In this document: positions 31,802 to 38,497 of the stretch, piece by piece
How positions within the stretch are numbered: position 1 is the first letter of the stretch
How the letters are laid out: every line of letters starts with the position of its first letter
Virus record (IMG/VR): IMGVR_UViG_3300024974_000009
Span: 1-38,775 of that record
Origin: a virus
Length of the DNA: 38,775 bases
Strand: one strand, 5' to 3'
Notes under the pieces: generated by a model
The model's input: only the letters and a program-made list of their open reading frames with translations
What the model was told of the DNA's origin: nothing
The model's database searches: none
Translations under genes and position numbers: made by a program

Positions 31802-32284
31802 CTAATTGATAGTGGGGTTAAGTAGAATTTGAAGCTGGGCGTTTTTAGCAATGCGGACGATTTCTCTGCGATCGGCCTCACGAAATGCAATGCGGAAAAT
31901 ATCGAGTGCGATATCTGCAACGCCGATTATTTCAGCTTGAATTAATATGCCTTTTTCTAAGCGCTCTGATATGGCATAAAAGCTTTTTAATGGCAGTGAT
32001 AAATGAAGTTCATCGCTTATTTTTTGCCATGTAAAAATCCATCCATTGAGAGCGGGTAAAACTTCTATCCACTGGCCGCTGTTATCTCTAAACACTGGTA
32101 CATCATTAGCGCAATCAATCGAGCCATTTTTCAGCTGGTCGATGATGCTTTGTGGCATATCAAATACGGTGAACTCATCTAGTAGGGCAGGTAATGGCAC
32201 TACACGCTCGGCATGGGTAATGCCTCTACGGGTGTTCTTTTCAGCTTGGCGGCGTTGGGCGCGGTTTAAATTAGTAGGGGTCAT
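31802..32284 (-). CDS. Hypothetical early protein
   Basis: 160 residues from ATG 32284. The start MTPTNLNRAQRRQAEKNTRRG is basic; the middle (about 30-80: PLPALLDEFTVFDMPQSIID, GSIDCANDVPVFRDNSGQWI) is mixed, and the C-terminal half is a long helical region (HLSLPLKSFYAISERLEKGI, DIALDIFRIAFREADRREIV). It overlaps the upstream small membrane protein by 14 bases; the ParB-like gene starts 12 bases after it. A longer in-frame start (32365) lies inside the upstream gene and is less likely. No family recognised. Confidence 0.65.
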   Translation of the reverse strand: MTPTNLNRAQRRQAEKNTRRGITHAERVVPLPALLDEFTVFDMPQSIIDQLKNGSIDCANDVPVFRDNSGQWIEVLPALNGWIFTWQKISDELHLSLPLKSFYAISERLEKGILIQAEIIGVADIALDIFRIAFREADRREIVRIAKNAQLQILLNPTIN

Positions 32285-32393
32285 GTGCGTCTTTCTCATT
32301 GGTATCATCTGGCTTATTAATGCCCAATAGAGCCCAAACAATGATGAGTACAACCGCAATGGCAATGACGCCGAATATTTTTATTAAGGTCAT
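32271..32393 (-). CDS. Tiny single-pass membrane protein
   Basis: 40 residues, starting MTLIKIFGVIAIAVVLIIVW and continuing as ALLGINKPDDTNEKDAHDPY: one membrane helix and a short acidic tail. The ATG overlaps the preceding gene's stop by 4 bases (ATGA) and its end overlaps the next ATG, so it is translationally embedded in the leftward operon. Function unknown. Confidence 0.6.
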   Translation of the reverse strand: MTLIKIFGVIAIAVVLIIVWALLGINKPDDTNEKDAHDPY

Positions 32394-32620
32394 TTGAAGC
32401 TCACAATCGTGCCGCAAACTTGTTTCTGTTCATTTTGTTCATGTGCATGTGGGTTGATAACACATGCTTCTTTAGCATCTGATACGAATGTCATATTCAC
32501 GTATGGCTCTGCATCATTAAATAAAAAAGCACCTGATAGCGAAGCGGCAACAATGAACAGCAAAGGTAGATAGGATGTTTTTGGCTTTGGGGTAAAACTG
32601 CACTTAGTAGATGGGCGCAT
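32390..32620 (-). CDS. Small membrane or exported protein
   Basis: 76 residues with a good ribosome site (AAGGAA). A basic N-terminus (MRPSTKCSFTPKPKTS) precedes one hydrophobic segment (YLPLLFIVAASLSGAFLF, about 17-34), then a soluble tail with two Cys (EACVINPHAHE, QVCGTIVSFK) which could form a disulfide in the periplasm. Topology suggests a single-pass anchor with outside tail. No family recognised. Confidence 0.6.
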   Translation of the reverse strand: MRPSTKCSFTPKPKTSYLPLLFIVAASLSGAFLFNDAEPYVNMTFVSDAKEACVINPHAHEQNEQKQVCGTIVSFK

Positions 32621-32629
32621 GATATTTCC

Positions 32630-32752
32630 TTAAAACGCTTGTAAAAGTGATTGAATGAATAGAGCGCTGAGTGCCAATGCAATAGAAAACATGATGCTTT
32701 TATCAGCGATGTCAGCACGTTTATAGGCTTTACGAGTCATGTTTTTGGTCAT
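32630..32752 (-). CDS. Tiny membrane protein
   Basis: 40 residues, MTKNMTRKAYKRADIADKSI followed by MFSIALALSALFIQSLLQAF: a basic N-terminus and one C-terminal membrane helix. AAGGA precedes ATG 32752 at a good distance, which is why I prefer it to the longer open frame (to 32911), which overlaps another gene. Function unknown. Confidence 0.6.
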   Translation of the reverse strand: MTKNMTRKAYKRADIADKSIMFSIALALSALFIQSLLQAF

Positions 32753-32762
32753 GATGTTGTCC

Positions 32763-32987
32763 TTAAAATGCATCTTGCCAATGTGGTATTGGTTGACGTG
32801 TTGTTTTTGGTTGTGGTGGTAATTGTTTGAGTAAGTCGGCTTGAATATCAGCGCGTATTTCTTTGGGTATAAATGGATATGAGCGCGAGGATAAAGATGG
32901 GTGACGGCCATGTTGATGTAGTAGCGTTTGGCGCGCTTTAACTGAGAGTGAATCCCAGACTGTTTTGGCTAAAAGATAATTTTTCAT
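32763..32987 (-). CDS. Small hypothetical protein, first gene of the leftward operon
   Basis: 74 residues with a GAGGT ribosome site, 55 bases downstream of the PL -10 box. Sequence starts MKNYLLAKTVWDSLSVKARQ TLLHQHGRH and continues RSYPFIPKEIRADIQADLLK QLPPQPK; soluble, basic, mostly helical. First in an operon under repressor control, so expressed early after infection or induction. No family recognised. Confidence 0.65.
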   Translation of the reverse strand: MKNYLLAKTVWDSLSVKARQTLLHQHGRHPSLSSRSYPFIPKEIRADIQADLLKQLPPQPKTTRQPIPHWQDAF

Positions 32988-33041
32988 GATTTACCTCGCT
33001 TCATTTTTCAAAAATTACTCAGGTTTGAGTGATGTTTTGAA

Positions 33042-33086
33042 ATAATATACAAGCATACTTGTAACTATGTCAACAAGAATAATTGT
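33042..33086 (-). promoter_or_regulatory. PL promoter with two repressor operators
   Basis: On the minus strand: operator ACAATTATTCTTGT (33073-33086), -35 TTGACA (33068-33073), operator ACAAGTATGCTTGT (33049-33062, between -35 and -10), -10 TATATT (33044-33049), spacer 18. It matches the PR module at 34500-34544 in 42 of 45 bases. It drives the leftward operon. Confidence 0.85.
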
Positions 33087-33148
33087 ATATTTTTAGAAAA
33101 GCGATTAATATTTAGGCAAGCAGAAATAATTCTGTGAAATTTAGACAA

Positions 33149-33172
33149 TAAAAAACCCGCATTAGGCGGGTT
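33149..33172 (-). terminator. Intrinsic terminator ahead of PL
   Basis: AACCCGC (33154-33160) pairs with GCGGGTT (33166-33172). On the minus strand a T run follows, so it stops transcription from the repressor side before the leftward promoter. Confidence 0.75.
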
Positions 33173-33228
33173 AAATAGGTGGGGTTATGTTAATTGAGGA
33201 TATTAAATTTAAACGTTCACGTTGCTGC

Positions 33229-33480
33229 TCAATGTGGATTACTGTTGAGAGTGGGTGTGAAACTGCCCCAAATAAGACTCAGGATGTAGTCCGCTTGCTC
33301 ACCAGGGATAGAAGCTGTGGCCCCCTGAAGCGACGCTTTTGCAGATTCAAAGACTTGCTGCATCGCTTCTTTATCAAGTACCCCTTTTTCAATCAATGCA
33401 GAAATAAGCTGCTTGGTGACAAAAAGATTGGCAAGCGCTAAGCCATCAATAGATAATTCTATTTGTTGTTTTTCAAGCAT
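33229..33480 (-). CDS. Small helical hypothetical protein
   Basis: 83 residues. Start MLEKQQIELSIDGLALANLF and VTKQLISALIEKGVLDKEAM QQVFES: mostly helical, acidic, soluble. It starts 2 bases after the exported protein gene stops, and is followed by a terminator, so the two form a short minus-strand unit probably expressed in the lysogen along with or separately from the repressor. No family recognised. Confidence 0.6.
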   Translation of the reverse strand: MLEKQQIELSIDGLALANLFVTKQLISALIEKGVLDKEAMQQVFESAKASLQGATASIPGEQADYILSLIWGSFTPTLNSNPH

Positions 33481-33482
33481 TA

Positions 33483-34049
33483 TTACTTAACCTTGGCTTT
33501 TTGATTCACTTTTGGCTCGTCCTTAGCCGGCATTCTAACTAAACAGTCTTTAAGCATTGGCCTACCAAGCATCATTCCGTTGCCAATACAATCTAGCACT
33601 ACAAGCTCACCCTTTTTTAAATTTGAGGCTAACGTTGTTGCAGTACAAATCGTTGCTGAAGATAAGGTTCCGCATATTTGAGTTGGATATAAGTTTGCAT
33701 TAATACCTTGATAACTATTTACTCCAGTATTATTAAATTCAAGGTAAATATCATCTGTGAAGTTTTTTGATATTTTGCTTACTTTACCTGCAAGGACGAA
33801 TAATTTATCTTTATATTGCGTATCTGCTTTAACTTCATTGGCTGTATAGTCAATAAATAATTTCTTAGGGCTATATATATTAAGGATTTGATTTCTAGTT
33901 AGGTTAAATCGATGATTTAACGCCTGATTGTTTGTATCACCAGTGGTGGTGAAAGCTGGTAGCGTTTTTTGCAAAATTTCTTTTGCATCTACTTGAAATA
34001 CTACGGAAGTTAATGCAAATAATATTGTAATTTTTTTTATAAAATGCAT
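33483..34049 (-). CDS. Exported OB-fold (tRNA_anti-like) protein
   Basis: 188 residues. A signal peptide (MHFIKKITILFALTSVVFQV with cleavage near DA/KE) is followed by a linker, then the pattern YTANEVKADTQYKDKLFVLA GKVSKISKNFTDD, the OB-fold tRNA_anti-like module of exported proteins, and the segment ICGTLSSATICTATTLASNL KKGELVVLDC with Cys that may pair. It lies on the repressor strand and downstream of it, outside the early operons, the usual place for genes expressed in the lysogen. Its role (possibly changing the host envelope) is inferred. Confidence 0.7.
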   Translation of the reverse strand: MHFIKKITILFALTSVVFQVDAKEILQKTLPAFTTTGDTNNQALNHRFNLTRNQILNIYSPKKLFIDYTANEVKADTQYKDKLFVLAGKVSKISKNFTDDIYLEFNNTGVNSYQGINANLYPTQICGTLSSATICTATTLASNLKKGELVVLDCIGNGMMLGRPMLKDCLVRMPAKDEPKVNQKAKVK

Positions 34050-34121
34050 TTTATTTATTTTGTTTATTCAAAATTAAGTGGTAATTGTATTTGCAAATAG
34101 TGTACGTTGTTTTTGAATTGT

Positions 34122-34463
34122 TTACTTTGCCATCTTGCTGAGTTTCGATACCGAATCAAGGCCCTTAATTGCTTCATCCAGCGCGTAATCAGGAAGCTCC
34201 TGCATTAAGAGGACTGCTTTTTTAATTCTGATATCTTCAACATATAAGCCATCTGTCATTTCGCCATGTCCTACAGCAAGCCATTCTGCACGGACGCCAC
34301 ATACCATAGCAATTTGAACTAAATACTCAGTACCTTTTGTAATACCGCGCTCTAGTAATGAGATATTTTGTTGAGTCATTAAGCCATTGAGTTTCTCTGC
34401 TAATTCTCTTTGATTGAGTTGAGCATGTTCTCTCGCTGCTGCTATTCGTTCACCTAAATTCAT
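34122..34463 (-). CDS. Short cI-like repressor (XRE helix-turn-helix)
   Basis: 113 residues from ATG 34463. The helix-turn-helix is MNLGERIAAAREHAQLNQRE LAEKLNGLMTQQNISLLERG (recognition helix near QQNISLLE), then RAEWLAVGHGEMTD and a helical C-terminus. It lacks the LexA-like S24 peptidase domain, so RecA-dependent self-cleavage is not possible and induction must differ from lambda. It lies divergent to the cro-like gene with operators between. An alternative ATG at 34472 is in frame; a longer open frame further up crosses the cro gene and is not used. Confidence 0.85.
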   Translation of the reverse strand: MNLGERIAAAREHAQLNQRELAEKLNGLMTQQNISLLERGITKGTEYLVQIAMVCGVRAEWLAVGHGEMTDGLYVEDIRIKKAVLLMQELPDYALDEAIKGLDSVSKLSKMAK

Positions 34464-34472
34464 GCTCAACAT

Positions 34473-34499
34473 ATTGTAGTCATTAGGTTTTTTGGTCAA
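34473..34499 (-). promoter_or_regulatory. Repressor promoter (PRM-like)
   Basis: On the minus strand TTTGAC (34495-34500) and TACAAT (34473-34478) are 16 bp apart. Transcription would begin around 34466, 3 bases before ATG 34463, so the repressor message may be leaderless. Confidence 0.45.
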
Positions 34500-34544
34500 A
34501 CAATTATACTTGTTGACATTCTTACAAGTATGCTTGTATATTAT
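34500..34544 (+). promoter_or_regulatory. PR promoter with two repressor operators
   Basis: Operator ACAATTATACTTGT (34500-34513), -35 TTGACA (34513-34518), operator ACAAGTATGCTTGT (34524-34537) in the spacer, -10 TATATT (34537-34542). The spacing (18) and operator positions are the same as in PL. The start codon at 34549 lies only 7 bases after the -10 box. Confidence 0.85.
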
Positions 34545-34548
34545 CGTC

Positions 34549-34827
34549 ATGAGTAAATTATTCCTTGAAAAAATTATTGAGCTTCTAGGTGGTAAGCAGC
34601 AGCGTTTAGCTGAGGTACTGTCCACCGATGAAAAACCAATTAAACAAGCCCATGTATGGAATTGGCTAAATGTTACGGCTGATGGGATTCCAGAACGCCA
34701 TGTCATTAAAGCTTGTAAGGCTGTCAATTTTCAGGTGACGCCGCACGAGTTGCGTTCTGATATTTATCCTCATCCGCATGATGGTCTGCCAGAGTCCATG
34801 CGTAATACCAGCGAGGCGGCTGCGTGA
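34549..34827 (+). CDS. Cro/YdaS-like regulator
   Basis: 92 residues from ATG 34549. SKLFLEKIIELLGGKQQRLA and QAHVWNWLNVTADGIPERHV IKACKAVNFQVTPHELRSDI YPHP match the YdaS/Cro family of phage helix-turn-helix proteins. It is the first gene under PR and should antagonise the cI-like repressor in the lytic path. A transcript from the predicted -10 box would start at or near the A of the ATG, so it may be leaderless; the upstream ATG frame (34492) crosses the promoter. Confidence 0.88.
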   Translation: MSKLFLEKIIELLGGKQQRLAEVLSTDEKPIKQAHVWNWLNVTADGIPERHVIKACKAVNFQVTPHELRSDIYPHPHDGLPESMRNTSEAAA

Positions 34828-34829
34828 GT

Positions 34830-35033
34830 TCATTTCTTAAAGCTCGCATGCGCTGCATCAATTACATCCCAGTCAATTTCTTTGGGTGCGCCACAGCCTT
34901 TGCAGTTTGGCAAAAAGCTAAACGGATCTGGGTTTTTCTTAGGGTCGGCAGGCTCACTGCCACTTTTCATGCCGCAGTGTGGGCATTTGTAAATCAAGTA
35001 GGTGCCATCAAACATGGTGGTTGATTCTTTCAT
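34830..35033 (-). CDS. Zinc-ribbon protein, convergent with the cro-like gene
   Basis: 67 residues from ATG 35033, which has AAAGG upstream (35041-35045 on the + strand). Two Cys pairs, KCPHCGM and NCKGCGAPKE, at a spacing suited to a zinc ribbon, with a linker SEPADPKKNPDPFSFLP. It lies on the minus strand between the cro-like and CII-like genes, with its stop 2 bases after the cro stop, so the two converge. Unknown function. Confidence 0.6.
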   Translation of the reverse strand: MKESTTMFDGTYLIYKCPHCGMKSGSEPADPKKNPDPFSFLPNCKGCGAPKEIDWDVIDAAHASFKK

Positions 35034-35318
35034 GGCGCTGCCTTTCTTAAATAAGTTAAACATTGGTCTTGAGCCCATCAATTATAGCTTGAAAGGTGGT
35101 GCCACCTTTTTTACCCGTGCCACATCGGGGCTGACTTGTAAGTTGAGTGCAGCGAGTACGAATGTGGCTATGACTATGACATAGCTCGTGCATTACTCTC
35201 CCAGTTGTACCCGCTAGGCTCTGTTGTTTGGGGCTTAGCGGTTTTTTCTTACTGGGTATGTGTGCATTATGTTATTGATTTTAAACAACTTTTACGTTTT
35301 TATTTGGGAGAATAAACG
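35034..35318 (+). promoter_or_regulatory. Regulatory gap between cro-like and CII-like genes
   Basis: 285 bases. It contains a terminator-like palindrome at 35092-35112 (AAAGGTGG/CCACCTTT and six T on +) and a second hairpin CCGCTA/TAGCGG (35211-35216 and 35236-35241) followed by six T. The pair may stop early transcription until antitermination. GGGAG before the TTG at 35319 is the ribosome site. No gene recognised. Confidence 0.5.
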
Positions 35319-35780
35319 TTGACTATCCTACATTTTATACATCGAGTGGCGCATGATTTTGACGGTGGTATCGAGGGTTTGGTAAGTTTTATGAACCTTG
35401 GCCGCGAATCAAAATTAAGCACTCAGATGCTTACCAATAAATTGAATTTCAATTCCAACTCGCATCATCTGTACATTGAAGAGGCTGAGCAAATACTGGA
35501 CCGCACGAATCGTAATTTAGATGCGGCTAGGTTTTATGCTGAGAAAGCCAACGCAGTGGTAATGGCGCTGCCTGTGATGCCTGATGATGGTGATATGGGC
35601 ATGCTCGATATCGTCATGAGCAGCATGAAAGAGCTAGGCGAAGTGTTTAGCGTGTTTCAGACTGCTTATGCGGACGGCAATATCACCCAGCGCGAGTTTA
35701 GTGAAATATCGAGCGAAATTGATGATGTGATTGTGCGCTTGCTTGAACTTAAAGCGGCTGTGAAGCGAGTGACTCGATAG
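35319..35780 (+). CDS. CII-like phage regulatory protein
   Basis: 153 residues from TTG 35319, chosen because GGGAG lies 8 bases upstream and the next ATG lies about 25 codons in. FIHRVAHDFDGGIEGLVSFM, STQMLTNKLNFNSNSHHLYI and EEAEQILDRTNRNLDAARFY AEKANA fit the P2/CII-type (CP76-like) regulatory family. It probably influences the lysis-lysogeny choice. It starts the replication unit and ends with TAGTG, overlapping the next start. Confidence 0.72.
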   Translation: MTILHFIHRVAHDFDGGIEGLVSFMNLGRESKLSTQMLTNKLNFNSNSHHLYIEEAEQILDRTNRNLDAARFYAEKANAVVMALPVMPDDGDMGMLDIVMSSMKELGEVFSVFQTAYADGNITQREFSEISSEIDDVIVRLLELKAAVKRVTR

Positions 35781-38209
35781 TGTCAAATAAGCTCACCCCA
35801 ATTCCATACATCGAGATTAGCAGGGCGGCACTCAGTAGTGCTGAAACGCTGCTTAATCGCTGGTTACCAAGTGGCAGGCGACAAGGCCATGAGTACAAAT
35901 CCACTAATCCATTAAGAGCCGACAATAAAGAGGGCTCTTTCTCAATCAATATTAATACTGGTGCTTGGGGCGACTTTGCCACCAATGATGCTGGTAATGA
36001 TTTAATTAGTCTGTATGCCTACCTTGAAGGCTTGGAGCAATGGGAGGCTGCTATTGATGTGGCGGATCAGATTGCATTCAGCTTACCTGATGGCTGCAGA
36101 CCTAAAACCAAAGAAGCTAAGCCGCGCCAAAAGGCTGTGGTTAACCCTGATGATGTGAAACAGGCTAAGCCTAAAGAAGAGTCGCCCTGGCATCCTGTGA
36201 TTCCAGTGCCGTTGAATGCTGAAGCGCCACCATTAGCACATCCAGTACGTGGTTTGCCTGCCATGAAGTGGGAATACAAAGATGCTGATGGCCAGCTGCT
36301 TGGCTATATTTTACGTTTCAATACCAGTGACGGTGGCAAAGAAATTACGCCGCTGACTTACTGCAAAAACTCAAAGACTAACAAACATGAATGGCGCTGG
36401 ATGCAATGGGCTGAGCCTAAGCGTCCTTTGTATGGTTTAGATCGCCTAGCTGCAAAGCCTGAAGCTTATGTTTTGTTGGTTGAGGGTGAAAAGAGTGCGG
36501 ATGCGCCTGCAGAGTTGTTTAAGGGTGTTTCATGTAGTTGGCCGGGTGGTAGCAAGGCCATTGAAAAGATTGATTGGGCACCTCTAGCAGGCAGAAGTAT
36601 TTACGCATGGGCTGATTGTGATGCACAGCGTGAAAAGCTGACTAAAGCCGAAAAAGATGCGGGCATTGATGCTGAATCTAAGCCTCTATTACCTGAGCAT
36701 GAACAACCAGGTATGAAGGCAATGTTGCGCATTCGTGAAATATTACTCGCGCTTGATGCCAATACAAAATTTGAAATTATCGACATACCAAAACCATTAG
36801 ATAAGCCTGCAGGATGGGACGTAGCAGACGCAATTGAAGAGGGCATAGATGCACTATCACTCAATGCGTTTATTACGAACGTGCGGCCACAAATCGATGC
36901 TGCTGAGCCTAAAAAAGAACAGTCAGAACCTAAAAATGGCGCGGATTCCGCTGCGGCGGATGAAGATGAAGATGGTCCAAAGTGGCGTAAATATCTGCTG
37001 AGAAAGCAGGAATCTATTGTGCCTTGCTTGGCCAATGTTTACGACATTTTAAAGAATGATGAGCGCTGGAAAGGCGTCTTTGGTTACGATGAATTAGCCC
37101 TTCAATCGGTAAAGCTGAAGGCTCCACCATACATTGATATTAAAGGCGAGGCCGGCGACTTTAGCGATACTGATGCTGCATTAATCTCGATGTGGATCAC
37201 ACGTCAATATCGGTTTAGCCCATCGCCCGAAATGTGTAATAAGGCAGTTGAAACACTCTCGCACAGCAATAAATTTCACCCTGTCGTTGAATATCTGAAA
37301 AGCCTTGAATGGGATGGCGTAAAGCGTGTTGATACGTGGCTGCTGGACTTCTTAGGCGTGCCTTTGACTGCATACTCTAAGCGTGTAGCGCGTTGGTATT
37401 TGATGGGCATGGTGAAGCGCGTGATGCAACCAGGCTGCAAGTTTGATTACTGCTTGGTGCTTGAAGGTGAACAAGGTCGGAAGAAGTCTAGCACTTTCAA
37501 AATTCTAGGCGGTGAATGGTTTGGTGATACCGATATCGACTTAAACCATAAAGACTCTATGTCGGCATTACGTGGCAAGTGGTTGTATGAGTTTAGCGAA
37601 CTTGGCTCACTCGCCCGCGCTGAGTCGACGAAGCAAAAATCATTTCTATCGCGGCAAGTTGATGAGTTTCGACCGGTATTTGGTACGCGTGAGATTAAGG
37701 CACCTCGACAATTAGTGTTTGGTGGATCTACCAATGAAACTGAGTGGAATAAAGATTCCACTGGTGGGCGGCGTTTTTGGCCTATTACGGTGAATGAAGA
37801 GGTTGATACCGAAGGTTTGGAAATGACGCGGGATCAGTTATTTGCTGAAGCTTTGGTGATGGTTAATGAAGGTTTAAAGAATTGGCCAACCGCTGAAGAG
37901 CAGAAAAAGATTTTCGATAAAGAGCAATTTAAGCGCGGTATCAGTGAGAGTTTTATTGAGGCGCTACACGAGCATGTGATGACCCACAACGGTGAATTTA
38001 GCCTGCATTACGCCGCTACTGACTGGCTTAAATTTCAAATGAAAGACCTTACGCCTGCCACTCAAACCAGAATTGGCTCAGCTTTAATGAAGTTGGGCTG
38101 CACAAAGATAGAAAAACGCACCAATGCAATCAGTCGGTTTTGGTATATGCCTCCTAAACATGATTCACATATTCAATCGAAAGTAGAGGATGACGATGTT
38201 AATTTCTAA
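35780..38209 (+). CDS. Primase-helicase (VapE-type)
   Basis: 809 residues from GTG 35780 (overlapping the CII-like stop). The N-terminal part (LNRWLPSGRRQGHEYKSTNP, WGDFATNDAGNDLISLYAYL) resembles the template-recognition part of phage primases. A TOPRIM-like segment has YVLLVEGEKSADAP (about 229-242) and YAWADCDA (about 275-282). The C-terminal VapE/SF3-like helicase has Walker A LEGEQGRKKSS (about 559-569), LYEFSELGSLARAE and QLVFGGSTNETEWNKDSTGG RRFWP. It should prime and unwind at the origin. The array of 9-bp repeats follows directly. Confidence 0.9.
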   Translation: MSNKLTPIPYIEISRAALSSAETLLNRWLPSGRRQGHEYKSTNPLRADNKEGSFSININTGAWGDFATNDAGNDLISLYAYLEGLEQWEAAIDVADQIAFSLPDGCRPKTKEAKPRQKAVVNPDDVKQAKPKEESPWHPVIPVPLNAEAPPLAHPVRGLPAMKWEYKDADGQLLGYILRFNTSDGGKEITPLTYCKNSKTNKHEWRWMQWAEPKRPLYGLDRLAAKPEAYVLLVEGEKSADAPAELFKGVSCSWPGGSKAIEKIDWAPLAGRSIYAWADCDAQREKLTKAEKDAGIDAESKPLLPEHEQPGMKAMLRIREILLALDANTKFEIIDIPKPLDKPAGWDVADAIEEGIDALSLNAFITNVRPQIDAAEPKKEQSEPKNGADSAAADEDEDGPKWRKYLLRKQESIVPCLANVYDILKNDERWKGVFGYDELALQSVKLKAPPYIDIKGEAGDFSDTDAALISMWITRQYRFSPSPEMCNKAVETLSHSNKFHPVVEYLKSLEWDGVKRVDTWLLDFLGVPLTAYSKRVARWYLMGMVKRVMQPGCKFDYCLVLEGEQGRKKSSTFKILGGEWFGDTDIDLNHKDSMSALRGKWLYEFSELGSLARAESTKQKSFLSRQVDEFRPVFGTREIKAPRQLVFGGSTNETEWNKDSTGGRRFWPITVNEEVDTEGLEMTRDQLFAEALVMVNEGLKNWPTAEEQKKIFDKEQFKRGISESFIEALHEHVMTHNGEFSLHYAATDWLKFQMKDLTPATQTRIGSALMKLGCTKIEKRTNAISRFWYMPPKHDSHIQSKVEDDDVNF

Positions 38210-38497
38210 ATTGCAGCCGTTTTCTATGCAAATGTTCCATACCTTCCACACCTTGGCTAAAAGGTATGGAAGGCTAGAATCAAGTGCTGGTGCGGCTCTT
38301 CCATACCTTCCATACGTTCCATACCATTTTCACATACACATACATGGGCGCGCACATGCACACGCGCGCACGCACACGCGCACATGTTTTAAATCATCAT
38401 TTCTAGTATGGAAGGTATGGAAGGTATGGAAGAACGTTGCAAGACAACGGCTTTCAGGTTCCATACCTCAACACTTAGGTATGGAAGGTATGGAACT
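38210..38497. repeat. Iteron-like array around an alternating purine-pyrimidine tract (candidate origin)
   Basis: Twelve copies (9 exact, 3 with one mismatch) of the 9-mer TTCCATACC or its complement GGTATGGAA. Starts: forward 38235, 38244, 38299, 38308, 38317, 38459; complement 38263, 38405, 38414, 38423, 38478, 38487. The two main clusters face each other across 38326-38404, in which 38348-38387 is a perfect 40-base alternating purine-pyrimidine run (Z-DNA-prone). It sits between the primase-helicase and the next gene. The 9-bp unit keeps a reading frame open, but I do not think that frame is a gene. Confidence 0.8.

Noticed and set aside
33187-33441. A plus-strand 84-codon frame opposite the small helical protein
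   Set aside because: It starts without a ribosome site and is the complement of a better minus-strand gene coupled to its neighbour.
35002-35241. A plus-strand 60-codon frame and a possible tRNA-like fold near 35200
   Set aside because: The frame has no ribosome site and crosses a terminator-like palindrome; the fold lacks a TPsiC arm and acceptor pairing. It looks like a terminator hairpin instead.
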